Assembly: GCA_949292445.1 (NCBI GenBank)
Contig: CASEZU010000027.1
Location: forward strand, 1 to 49,030
Direction of reading: 5' to 3'
DNA: 49,030 bases
From: an uncultured Spirochaetales bacterium
Lineage (GTDB): Bacteria; Spirochaetota; Spirochaetia; Sphaerochaetales; Sphaerochaetaceae
Position numbers and translations under genes: made by a program. Positions 26,253 through 35,300 of the stretch are shown here, one piece after another (within the stretch, counting starts at the first letter, position 1; the number at the start of each line of letters is the position of its first letter). A model generated the notes under the pieces. The model saw only the letters and a program-made list of their open reading frames with translations. It was not told where the DNA came from and searched no databases.

Positions 26253-27370
26253 AAGGACTGGACTATACAAGGCCGCTCTCGCTCTATATACACGTGCCGT
26301 TCTGTGCACGCAAGTGCGACTACTGCGCATTCTATTCGCTTCCGCTCTCCTCTGTGGAACGCTCATGGATGGAGAAGTACATCTCGATAGTGACAGCGGA
26401 GATAGATGCCCTGAACAGGGACTACGGCAGACCTTACCGTACAGTATTCATCGGCGGAGGCAACCCGGGGATCATCGGGTACCAGGGGATTCTGAGGATT
26501 CTCTCGAAAGCCGAGGAGAACGGCATGCCGGAGGAGGTGACAGTCGAGCTCAACCCCGAGAGCATCAATGAGGGGCTTTCCGCTCTCTCAGGTGCGGTTA
26601 CGAGGATATCTGTAGGGATACAGAGCATGGATGACAGCGTCCTCTCCCGCCTCGGGAGGAATGCAAGGAGAAGGGACAACCTCCGTGCGCTCTCCATCCT
26701 CTCATCCTCATCTTTCAGATGGAATGCTGACATCATTACAGCAGTTCCGGGGGAGAGCGTTGAGAGGACGCTCTCCGATATTGAGGAGGTCGCCTCATAC
26801 GGCCCCGGTCATATCTCATTCTATTGCCTGACCTTCGAGGAGGGGACGCCCCTGATTGCAAGGGAGGTCCCTGTGGGAGAGGAAGAAGAGGCGAGGTTCC
26901 TCTCCGAAGGATGGAAGAAGCTCAGGGAGCTCGGCTATGAGCACTATGAGGTGTCGAATTTCGCGAAACCAGGCGAGCGCTGCCTCCACAACGAGGTTTA
27001 CTGGAATCTCGGCCAGTATGTCGGGTTCGGCCCCGGTGCGGAGAGTTCCGTAGGCTACAGTGCCGCAACTTCGATGCGGGACTCTGAGACACTGCAGGAA
27101 TTCCTTGTCTCTCCTGAACTGACATGCACGCCGCTTTCGACGGAAGAGACTGAGGAGGAGTTCCTGCTCTCATCACTGCGGACTGCGGACGGCATCAGCA
27201 AGGCGGAGTATGAGAAGAGGTTCTCAAGAACTTTTGATGAGGTATATGGAAAAGCCGTCTCAGGCCTGGACAGGAAGACCTATACTGACAGCAGCGAAAG
27301 GTTTGCCCTCACGGAAGAGGGATTCATGATCCTGGACAGGATAATCCTCTCAATGGCGATGGGGATCTGA
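26249..27370 (+). CDS. hemW: Radical SAM protein HemW
   Basis: HemN-like radical-SAM protein of 373 residues. The cluster motif is CARKCDYC (Cys19, 23, 26). The later HNEVYW fits the HNxxYW motif of HemW heme-chaperone proteins, absent from true coproporphyrinogen dehydrogenase HemN. The SAM-binding glycine motif reads GGGNPG where GGGTPS is common. Family knowledge: HemW delivers heme to membrane targets; no heme-biosynthesis genes are visible here. C-terminal winged-helix part ends LTEEGFMILDRIIL. Translationally coupled to lepB. Convergent with the small Zn-ribbon gene, six bases apart. Confidence 0.92.
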   Translation: MKGLDYTRPLSLYIHVPFCARKCDYCAFYSLPLSSVERSWMEKYISIVTAEIDALNRDYGRPYRTVFIGGGNPGIIGYQGILRILSKAEENGMPEEVTVELNPESINEGLSALSGAVTRISVGIQSMDDSVLSRLGRNARRRDNLRALSILSSSSFRWNADIITAVPGESVERTLSDIEEVASYGPGHISFYCLTFEEGTPLIAREVPVGEEEEARFLSEGWKKLRELGYEHYEVSNFAKPGERCLHNEVYWNLGQYVGFGPGAESSVGYSAATSMRDSETLQEFLVSPELTCTPLSTEETEEEFLLSSLRTADGISKAEYEKRFSRTFDEVYGKAVSGLDRKTYTDSSERFALTEEGFMILDRIILSMAMGI

Positions 27371-27376
27371 GGCCAA

Positions 27377-27583
27377 TCAATGCCCGATGAGGAAATCCAG
27401 GATATTCACGGCCGTCGATGAATCCTTCCTGTACAGCTCCGTGTATCCGCAGTTTCTGCATGAAACGGCGATGAATTTCCTGTTTTGCACGTCAAAGAGC
27501 TTGGAGAAATTGCCCCCTGTCGTCTGAATCGTCTCTGAGATATACTCTTTTCCCCCGCATTTCGGACAGCAATATGAACTCAT
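27377..27583 (-). CDS. Small zinc-ribbon nucleic-acid-binding-type protein
   Basis: A 68-residue protein with two Cys pairs, CPKCG near residue 6-10 and CRNCGYTELY near 42-51, and a hydrophobic end VNILDFLIGH. The pattern agrees with the COG3478/YpzJ-like family, described as predicted nucleic-acid-binding Zn-ribbon proteins of unknown role. The ATG has only a weak AGG upstream but an extended -10 box six bases before it, so the mRNA may be leaderless. Confidence 0.85.
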   Translation of the reverse strand: MSSYCCPKCGGKEYISETIQTTGGNFSKLFDVQNRKFIAVSCRNCGYTELYRKDSSTAVNILDFLIGH

Positions 27584-27589
27584 GCCTAG

Positions 27590-27598
27590 ATTCTAGCA
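27590..27598 (-). promoter_or_regulatory. Extended -10 promoter of the Zn-ribbon gene
   Basis: TGC immediately followed by TAGAAT on the minus strand (27598-27590), 5 of 6 matches to the -10 plus the TGn extension. Only six bases separate it from the ATG. No convincing -35. Confidence 0.4.
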
Positions 27599-27665
27599 TC
27601 AGGCTCACCGCTTGCACAGCTTGACGGCCAATTATTTTCTCCCGTGAGGATTACTGCCTGAGCCG

Positions 27666-27695
27666 TTGACACCTCAGATGCCATTGTGGTAGTTT
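27666..27695 (+). promoter_or_regulatory. Promoter of yebC-ruvCAB-queA
   Basis: A perfect TTGACA (27666-27671) and TAGTTT (27690-27695), 18 bases apart. A leader of about 40 bases follows, with AGAGG six bases before the yebC ATG. The rest of the 157-base gap shows no gene. Confidence 0.48.
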
Positions 27696-27740
27696 AAGTC
27701 GGTATTATTCAACGACAGCTTAATAAAAGAAGAGGTATTT

Positions 27741-28478
27741 ATGTCTGGCCATAGCAAATGGGCAACTATAAAGCACAAGAAGGGAATTGCTGACGCCAAG
27801 CGCGGACAGAAGTTCACGAAGCTCATCAAGGAGATCACCGTAGCTGCGAAGAACGGAGCTGATCCGGAGGGAAATGCACGCCTCAGGACCGCTATCCTCA
27901 AGGCTAAGGCGGAGAACATGCCGAAGGACAACATCGACCGCGCCATCAAGAAGGGAAGCGGCGAGCTTGCCAATGCGACATACTACGAGCTCACCTACGA
28001 GGGCTATGCTCCCGGCGGAGTTGCCATCATCATCGATACCCTCACTGATAACAAGAACAGGACTGCAGCTGACGTGAGGTCGACTCTCACAAAGCTCGGC
28101 GGATCGCTCGGAGCCACAGGATGCGTCAGCTACATGTTCCAGACAAAGGGAATCATCACATACGACGCATCAAAGTATACAGAGGATCAGGTCTTCGAGG
28201 CTGCTCTCGAGAATGGTGCTGAGGATGTTTCAACAGAGGACGGAATCATCGAAGTCACCACAAGCCAGGCTGATTTCGCCCAGGTTCTCGAGGCTATGCA
28301 GAGCGCCGGCTTCGAGCAGGAGAGCGCTGATGTCACGCGTGTTGCTGACCAGATGGTAGCTCTTGACAAGGAGAAGGCCCAGAAGGTCATGAACATCGTC
28401 AACAGGCTTGAGGATCTCGATGACGTTCAGCAGGTTTCCACGAACCTTGAGCTTCCGGAGGATTACGAGGAAGAGTGA
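27741..28478 (+). CDS. yebC: YebC/PmpR family regulatory protein
   Basis: Cytosolic DNA- and ribosome-associated protein of the YebC family, 245 residues. It begins with the invariant MSGHSKWATIKHKKG and continues with DAKRGQKFTKLIKEI and KAENMPKDNIDRAI. Family knowledge: members were described as transcription regulators, and recent work on the family points to help in translating proline-rich stretches; which applies here is unknown. Linkage to ruvCAB is common in bacteria. The stop overlaps the ruvC GTG. Confidence 0.97.
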   Translation: MSGHSKWATIKHKKGIADAKRGQKFTKLIKEITVAAKNGADPEGNARLRTAILKAKAENMPKDNIDRAIKKGSGELANATYYELTYEGYAPGGVAIIIDTLTDNKNRTAADVRSTLTKLGGSLGATGCVSYMFQTKGIITYDASKYTEDQVFEAALENGAEDVSTEDGIIEVTTSQADFAQVLEAMQSAGFEQESADVTRVADQMVALDKEKAQKVMNIVNRLEDLDDVQQVSTNLELPEDYEEE

Positions 28479-28966
28479 CAGTACTCGGTGTTGATCCGGG
28501 ACTGGCAGATACAGGCTGGGGTGTTGTCGAATTTGACGGGCAGCATTACCGGCCTGTTTCTTTCGGTGTGATAAAGACAGCTGCCGGCTCCGATATGCAG
28601 AAGAGAATCTACACGATCGCGATGGATCTGGGGGAACTGGCACTCAGACACAGCGCTTCTGTCGTCTCGATGGAGGATATCTTCTTCACGAAGAACATCA
28701 CTTCCGCGATCCCTGTGGCAAAGGTTATCGGCGCTGCTCTCTTCCGCTTCTCGGAACTCGGCATACCTGTGCATCTCTTCTCGCCGCTGCAGGTGAAGAC
28801 CGCAGTCACCGGGATGGGCAGGGCAGAGAAGATACAGGTGCAGGAGATGGTGAAGGTGATCCTGCGCCTTAAATCGATACCGAAGCCGGATCACGCGGCC
28901 GATGCCCTGGCTGACTGCATATGCTATTGCTCCACCCTGTCTCTCAAGGGTAAGATCGGCTTATGA
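28475..28966 (+). CDS. ruvC: Holliday junction resolvase RuvC
   Basis: Junction-cleaving endonuclease of 163 residues. The start is GTG overlapping the yebC stop (GTGA), with GAGGAA five bases before. Catalytic acidic residues are visible: Asp7 in GVDPGLADTGWG, Glu in SMEDIFF, and the two Asp of KPDHAADALADCICY. Standard length. Overlaps ruvA (ATGA). Confidence 0.97.
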   Translation: MTVLGVDPGLADTGWGVVEFDGQHYRPVSFGVIKTAAGSDMQKRIYTIAMDLGELALRHSASVVSMEDIFFTKNITSAIPVAKVIGAALFRFSELGIPVHLFSPLQVKTAVTGMGRAEKIQVQEMVKVILRLKSIPKPDHAADALADCICYCSTLSLKGKIGL

Positions 28967-29592
28967 TAAACGCGATTCACGGACGTGTAGTTGAGATACG
29001 TCCCGATTATATAACAATCCTTACAGCCGGAGGCATAGAGTACCGGCTGGATGTCTCGAGAAACACATCTGAGAGGATTGCCTCCATGCCGCACGAGGAC
29101 AGGGAGGAGATCCGGGTGTATGCCTTTCTGCAGCACAGGGAGGATGCGATGACTCTTTTCGGCTTCTGTTCCGAGGAGGAACGCTTCTGTTTCGAGCAGC
29201 TGCAGACTGTGCCGGGTATCGGGGCGAGGCAGGCACTGAAGATACTTTCCGGAATAACGGTCCCGAATCTCATCAAGGCACTCGACACGCAGGATGTGAA
29301 GACGCTTGCGAAGGTCTCCGGCATCGGACCGAAGACAGCTCAGAAGCTGGTGCTTCAGCTGCGCAACGTGCTTGTGCTGGAGGAAGAGGAGGACTCATCT
29401 CCCTCCGGTTCGCTTGCGCCGCAGGAATACAGGGATATGGTGGATTCCTTTGTTGCGATGGGGCATGACAGAAAGGCTGTTGTCCGTACTCTCTCCGAGA
29501 TAATCAAAGAGAACGAAGACCGGATCAGGACGAGCGACTACAGGACGCTTGAACCTGTCATATTCTCCATGATGCTCAAGAGGCTCTCATGA
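28963..29592 (+). CDS. ruvA: Holliday junction helicase subunit RuvA
   Basis: Tetrameric junction-binding subunit, 209 residues. Domain I starts [17 protein letters not shown]; domain II carries two helix-hairpin-helix motifs, [15 protein letters not shown] and [16 protein letters not shown]; an acidic linker (LEEEEDSS) leads to domain III (about 150-209), which touches RuvB. Coupled by ATGA overlaps to ruvC and ruvB. Confidence 0.97.
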   Translation: MINAIHGRVVEIRPDYITILTAGGIEYRLDVSRNTSERIASMPHEDREEIRVYAFLQHREDAMTLFGFCSEEERFCFEQLQTVPGIGARQALKILSGITVPNLIKALDTQDVKTLAKVSGIGPKTAQKLVLQLRNVLVLEEEEDSSPSGSLAPQEYRDMVDSFVAMGHDRKAVVRTLSEIIKENEDRIRTSDYRTLEPVIFSMMLKRLS

Positions 29593-30659
29593 TCTACGAT
29601 AAAAGCGGCGATATGGAATTCGATGACGTGCCGGAAGTGGTGCGTCCTGTTGATGCTGCGTTCCAGGAAGAGGACAGGCAGGAGAACATACTCCGTCCCA
29701 AATACCTCGAGGATTTCCAGGGACAGCAGTCGATAAAAGATAATCTCTCCGTCTTCATAAAGGCAGCGAGGAGCAGGGGGGATGCGCTTGACCATACATT
29801 CATTGTCGGGCCTCCCGGACTTGGAAAGACCACTCTCGCATCGATCATCGCGAATGAGATGCACAGCGAGATAAGGATGACCTCCGCTCCGGCGCTGGAC
29901 AAACCCAAGGATCTTGCTGGCATCCTCACCAATGTCGCGGAGAACTCTGTCTTCTTCATCGATGAGATACATCGTCTCAAGCCCGCGCTTGAGGAGATGC
30001 TCTACATCGCGATGGAGGACTTTGAGATAGACTGGGTCATCGGGCAGGGGCCTGCGGCAAGGACGATGAGGGTTCCTCTCCCTCATTTTACGCTGATCGG
30101 AGCCACGACAAAGGCCGGGTCCGTGTCATCGCCGCTTGCGACGCGTTTCGGCATAAACATCCATATAGATTTTTACACTCCCGAGGAGCTTTCGACGATC
30201 ATCTCGCGCTCGGCGCGGATTCTGGATACGAAAATGACGCCGGAAGCGGTGATGATGCTCGCACGCTGCTCGCGCGGCACGCCGCGTATAGCGAACAGGC
30301 TTCTCAGGAGGCTCCGTGATTTCGCCTCCGTTCTTGGAGACGGCGTCATAACCGCTGAGATTGTCGCCGAGGGGCTGGGACGCCTTGGTATCGATGAGAA
30401 CGGCCTGGAGAAGATGGACCGCACGATACTCCGTACGATCATAGACTTCTATGACGGCGGTCCTGTGGGCGCGGATACGCTCTCAATCTCCGTCGGTGAG
30501 GCTGTTGAGAGCCTCGAGGATTACTATGAGCCGTACCTCATTCAGCAGGGATACCTCAAGAGGACACAGCGCGGACGCTGCGTGACGGAGAAGGCGTATT
30601 CCCTGCTGGGAATTGAGAGGAGGAAAAAGGAAAATGCTGACCAGGGATTACTATTTTGA
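29589..30659 (+). CDS. ruvB: Holliday junction helicase motor RuvB
   Basis: AAA+ motor for branch migration, 356 residues. Seen: Walker [10 protein letters not shown] at about 76-84, Walker [10 protein letters not shown], sensor I in [15 protein letters not shown], arginine-finger region RFGI, and the C-terminal winged helix with [10 protein letters not shown]. There is a roughly 30-residue acidic N-terminal lead before the conserved [12 protein letters not shown]. The 3' end overlaps queA by 26 bases. Confidence 0.98.
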   Translation: MIYDKSGDMEFDDVPEVVRPVDAAFQEEDRQENILRPKYLEDFQGQQSIKDNLSVFIKAARSRGDALDHTFIVGPPGLGKTTLASIIANEMHSEIRMTSAPALDKPKDLAGILTNVAENSVFFIDEIHRLKPALEEMLYIAMEDFEIDWVIGQGPAARTMRVPLPHFTLIGATTKAGSVSSPLATRFGINIHIDFYTPEELSTIISRSARILDTKMTPEAVMMLARCSRGTPRIANRLLRRLRDFASVLGDGVITAEIVAEGLGRLGIDENGLEKMDRTILRTIIDFYDGGPVGADTLSISVGEAVESLEDYYEPYLIQQGYLKRTQRGRCVTEKAYSLLGIERRKKENADQGLLF

Positions 30660-31677
30660 CTTGCCGCAGGAGCTCATAGCACAGGAGCCATCAGAGAAAA
30701 GAGGGGAGGACAGGCTTCTTCTCATAGACAGGAAGAACGGGAAATTCTCAGACGCCATGATGAGCGATTTTCCCTCGCTTCTCTATAAGGACAGCGTGAT
30801 AGTCGTCAATAATTCCCGCGTCAGGAAGGCCCGTGTCTACGGCGTTTCCGAAACAGGCGGAACTGTTGAGTTCCTCTTCCTCGGCAGGGAGGATGACGGC
30901 GCATGGAAGTGCATGGTGACAAAGACCAGGAAACAGCGCGCCGGCAAATGTTACAGATTCCTCCTCCACGACGGGGGTGAGGACAGCGTCACAGGCCGGA
31001 TCGTGCGGGAGAATGCCGACGGAACGCGCTCCGTTGAGCTTAGTGAGGATGCAGGTGAGGAGTTCTTCGCACGCTGCGGCCATGTTCCACTACCTCCATA
31101 CATAAAGAGGGAGGACAGCTGGAGCGATGAGACCCGGTACCAGACTGTGTATGCGAAGAAGATGGGATCTGTCGCTTCCCCCACCGCAGGGCTCCATTTC
31201 ACTAAAGAGCTGATGGATGCGGTCAGGTGCATGGGAATCCCTATCTATGAGGTGACGCTGCATGTCGGGGCAGGGACATTCCTTCCTGTGAGGACGGAGA
31301 ACATCGAGGATCATCACATGCATACTGAGCACTACGAGATAGATGCGGCAACAGCGGATGCCCTGAACAGAGCCAAGGCGGAAGGCCGCCGCATCGTGGC
31401 GATCGGCACGACATCCGTAAGGACTCTCGAAAGCGCCGCGTCGGAGATGAGCCGTCTGGAGAAGCTCTCAGGCAATACCGATATCTTCATCCATCCGGGC
31501 TATGCATTCCGCTTTGTCGATGATCTTCTGACGAATTTCCATACCCCTGAGTCAACGCTGCTGATGCTCGTGTCGGCACTTGCGGGCAAGGATCTCATTT
31601 TCTCCGCCTATGCCCATGCGATCGAGGAGCGCTACCGTTTCTTCAGCTATGGGGATGCCTGCTTCATCAGAGGCTGA
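30634..31677 (+). CDS. queA: tRNA preQ1(34) S-adenosylmethionine ribosyltransferase-isomerase QueA
   Basis: Adds the epoxycyclopentanediol part of queuosine from SAM to preQ1 in tRNA; 347 residues from ATG 30634 (AAGG upstream; the more upstream in-frame start at 30613 adds seven residues that are not family-like). Seen: [32 protein letters not shown], the central [23 protein letters not shown] and [14 protein letters not shown]. It is the last gene of the ruv string and overlaps the convergent tmk by 11 bases. Confidence 0.97.
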   Translation: MLTRDYYFDLPQELIAQEPSEKRGEDRLLLIDRKNGKFSDAMMSDFPSLLYKDSVIVVNNSRVRKARVYGVSETGGTVEFLFLGREDDGAWKCMVTKTRKQRAGKCYRFLLHDGGEDSVTGRIVRENADGTRSVELSEDAGEEFFARCGHVPLPPYIKREDSWSDETRYQTVYAKKMGSVASPTAGLHFTKELMDAVRCMGIPIYEVTLHVGAGTFLPVRTENIEDHHMHTEHYEIDAATADALNRAKAEGRRIVAIGTTSVRTLESAASEMSRLEKLSGNTDIFIHPGYAFRFVDDLLTNFHTPESTLLMLVSALAGKDLIFSAYAHAIEERYRFFSYGDACFIRG

Positions 31678-32281
31678 ACGAGGAGAGGTACTTCCTTATC
31701 TCTTTCTCCGTATCCTCAATTGAGGCCCTTCCGTCAACGACCAGGAGATTCACCCCCTCCGGGAGTTTCTCAAGCTCCTCGAGGTAGTTCTTCCTCACGG
31801 CAGTGAGGAATTCGGCCCTGTCGAAGAGCTCTTTCTCCTCCCCGCGCTTCTCGATCCTCCTCATGCAGTCCTCGACGGGTGTGTCGATGAAGATCAGGAA
31901 CTCAGGGGCGGGGAAGTCGTTGATTGTACGTATCAGCGTCTTGTCGCACTCAACGCTCTGGTAGGCTATAGAGGAGTAGAAGTACCTGTCTGAAAGAACG
32001 ATCCTCCCTTCTTCCAGCAGCCGCACGATGCCATATGACGGATTGTACAGATGGTCATTCCTGTCGGCGGCATACAGAAGCGCAAGGGCCTCCGGAGTGG
32101 TTACAACCTTCTTCTGCAGGACTTTCCTGACCAGTTCACCGATGGGATTGGAGGTCGGTTCATTCGTTATGTAGTATTCCCTGCTGTTGAACTCATAGTA
32201 GCGGGCCAGATTCCTGATCTGGGTGGTCGTTCCCGCACCGTCCAGACCTTCGAAGACTATGAAAGACCTGAGTATGTCCAT
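31667..32281 (-). CDS. tmk: Thymidylate kinase with non-canonical P-loop
   Basis: dTMP kinase-like protein of 204 residues from ATG 32281 (GGAGAG just upstream; a TTG seven codons earlier is less likely). The fold is clear: FIVFEGLDGAGTTTQ, then TNEPTSNPIGEL in place of the usual REPGGT segment, the LSDRYFYSSIAYQ Asp-Arg-Tyr motif, FLIFIDTPVEDCMRRIEKRG and a short lid. The P-loop reads G12-L-D-G-A-G-T18-T-T: the lysine that holds ATP phosphates is Thr (codon ACG, complement at 32228-32230; one base from AAG). Everything else suggests a functional, well-kept gene. It is divergent from tamB. Confidence 0.9.
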   Translation of the reverse strand: MDILRSFIVFEGLDGAGTTTQIRNLARYYEFNSREYYITNEPTSNPIGELVRKVLQKKVVTTPEALALLYAADRNDHLYNPSYGIVRLLEEGRIVLSDRYFYSSIAYQSVECDKTLIRTINDFPAPEFLIFIDTPVEDCMRRIEKRGEEKELFDRAEFLTAVRKNYLEELEKLPEGVNLLVVDGRASIEDTEKEIRKYLSSFSL

Positions 32282-32355
32282 TTTCTCTCCATTCTCCCGC
32301 AAGCGGGAATATGCTATTCTGTATCGAGGAGTATATTAAACTCAAAACTATATAG

Positions 32356-35300
32356 ATGAAATACCATTCGCCGCTGTCGATCGTCATCATATCAGTGATT
32401 GTGCTTCTGCTTTTTGTGTCAGTCGCATTCTTTGCTGTCTTCTCCATCGGCATGACATCTCCCACGCTAATAACTGCCGGAAGGATAATGGATGATCTGG
32501 CGTCTGCCGACAGTGATTTCGCCTTCGCTTTCGGATCCATCGACAGGAATTTCCGCGGAGGAGTTACGATCAACGATGTCTCCGTTTCATACTGCGGGGA
32601 GAGCGTGCTGGAACTTGACAGCGTCAGGCTGCACATGGGGATCGGTGAGCTTTTCCGCTATGCGGTGACAGGAAAGGGACGGCTGGATGTGGAAGGGAGC
32701 GGCGGAACGCTCTCTTTTCCTGCCGTGCTCGTGGGCGCAGCCGCGGGAACCGGAGGAGAAGCAGCAGCTCCGTCATTGCCTTCTGAAGGTTTCAGGCGCA
32801 GCATCTCATTTCACCTCCATGATATAAATGTGACAGGTCCCGGCCTTGAAGCCGGGGATGTCTCTATTTCCGCATATCTTGATGACGGCATCAGGGCAGA
32901 GATGGTCCTGCCTTCGGTCTCTTATTCCTCTGACGCTTTTTCTGCATCGGGAGATGAGCTTCTGCTTGCTGCCGAGATAGGGGACGGAATAACGGTGTCG
33001 GCATCCGGGACATCGCTGAGAGGCTCTTCCGGAGAGGACTTCCTTTCCGTAACGGCTCCGGTAGTGAGAATCACAGCTGATGATATCTCCGCCCTGGACG
33101 GGGCCGGTATCGCGCTTTCGCTCTCCGGGGCGGAAGGAAGCATCGGAGGGGCAGCTTTCACATCGGAGAGAGCATCGCTTCAGGGTACTCTCAGCGATCT
33201 TGAAGCTGTCATTCTCTCTCCATCCCTCTCTTTCCGCACTATCCGGGCTGATGCGGCTGAAGCTGATCTGACGCTCAGGGAGGGAAGGGCTCTCGCCATT
33301 CTGGATACGCTTTCCATGTCAGAGGGGGACATTATCCTCTATGATGCGGAGCGCACCGAGGCAAGCTATGACACGGTTTCCGGTCTTTTCAGTGTCTTCA
33401 TTCCTTCCTTTTCCTCGTCGCTGCCGTCCCTTCTCGATGCCTCCTTCACGCTCGAGGGGAACAGCATAGCTCTGGACGGGTCGTCGGATGGCTCATTATC
33501 CGCAACAGGCCGGCTCAGTGCCGTGGCGGACGGCTCACCGCTCAGCGGAACAGGAGGTGAATTCTCACTCAGGGCCCAGTCCGGTCCAGAGGGTATGGAG
33601 AGCGCGGAGTTCACGCTCACCGGCATCACGGTTCCGGGCATGGATGATGAGGCATATCTTTTCGCATCCTATGAGGATGGAGAAGCAGCGGTGCGCGGTG
33701 CCTTCGGCAGCCATCTCACACTCTCTGCGGATGTCGGGGAAGGCGTCAGCGTAAGAATGTTCTATACTGATATGCCCCTCCGCCCGTTCCTTCCCCTTGT
33801 CTCGGCATATGTGCCGGTGCTTTACAACTACATCGGAGAGGATACAGCCGCGACAGGCAACATACTGGTGGATTTCGGACTGGGCCTCACAGGGCCTGCA
33901 AGTTTCGCCCTCGCACTTTCAGACATAACATTCAATGATATGGCATTCTCGCTGGCTGCGTCAGGAAGCGGTGTTTTCAGCAGCAGCGGCGTGGATGTCG
34001 ACCAGCTCTCAATAACCACCGATTTCATACGCGCGTCATTCGATGGCAGCGTCAGTTTCCGCACCAGGCTACCGGAGGGAAGGTTCGTGGTGTCGATGAC
34101 GGATTCCGGCTATGAGCTCTTCATCGGCACGCTCACGCTTGAGAGCGATGAGGAGTATTATTTCTCTGCGCGGATCCCTTATTTCTCGGCAAGCGGACTG
34201 AGCGGAAGCGTGAACTGGTCCGACGAGAACGTGATAGAGTCATCTGCAGTGCTCAGGACGGGAGCGTATCAATACCCGTTCGGCATCCGTATCGATTTCC
34301 TGGATAACACGGTTACGATTGACAACGAGATGCTCCATGCAGATGTCTCCTTCGGAGAGGACATAGACGGAACTCTCTCCTTCGAGCATTTTGAGCTGCC
34401 TGTCTTCAGGGAAGGCCAGGGAAGCCCGACCTATCTCGAAGGGACCGTCAGCGCCTCATTCAGCTTCGCCGGACAGAGCCTCGATTTCGGCAGCGACGGT
34501 TTCCTTGTAGGAAACATCGGCTTCCTTCCTGATCATCCTGATCTCCTCTTCTCTCTTTCCGGAGACAATAATTCGCTTTCATTCGATGATATCCTTGTCT
34601 CATCGGCCTACAATGCGCCGCTTTCGGGGAGCCTGGAGATTGTCTATGGTACCCCTTCAATCGCTATGAGCCTCTCATCTCCTGATTCCGAACGCCTGCT
34701 GCTCTCGATAGTCCGCTCCGATGACGGGATGTTCTCAGGACTTCTCCGCGCTGATTCCTTCAGCCTTGGCCGGATCGGCATCGACGGAATGACGGGGGAC
34801 ATAAACCTCACGGCGAGGGCAGGAACATGGGATGCGCTCTCATTCTCCGGAAGCATAAGAAGCCACAGCAGCGATATGATAAACAGCCCTGCATCTGCCG
34901 AGGCTGACCTCTATATCGACAGCGACGAGATCGTCCTCAGTTCGATAACCTACCAGAGCGGCTCGCTTTCGGTCGGTGCGGATGAGATAAGATATTCCGC
35001 TGAAAGCGGTGATCTCTCAGCTTCCTTCTCGCTGTCAGCCTCAATCGAACGCGCTGACGGACCGCTTCCCGTATCTACGTCAGTAACGCTGGGAGCCCGT
35101 CTCCCCGGCGGGGACAACCTCTATGATGCGGTGCGGTCAATGATGGACAGCAGGCTGGAGGATTCGAGTTTCGACGTGACTATCGGCGAGACTGATCTCG
35201 GAGGGATGTTCACGCTTGAGGAAAGGTCCCTGCATATCCTGAGCCACGGAGGGACGCTGGATATCTCAGGATCACTGGCATCCGGTTTCTTCGACATCGG

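Noticed and set aside
26249..27370. Calling hemW a coproporphyrinogen dehydrogenase (hemN)
   Set aside because: The CxxxCxxC plus HNxxYW combination and length fit HemW, and no heme-pathway genes are adjacent.
32294..32308. TCCCG-CAAG-CGGGA hairpin between tmk and tamB as a terminator
   Set aside because: Five-base stem, no T run, and it lies in the divergent promoter region where no transcript ends.
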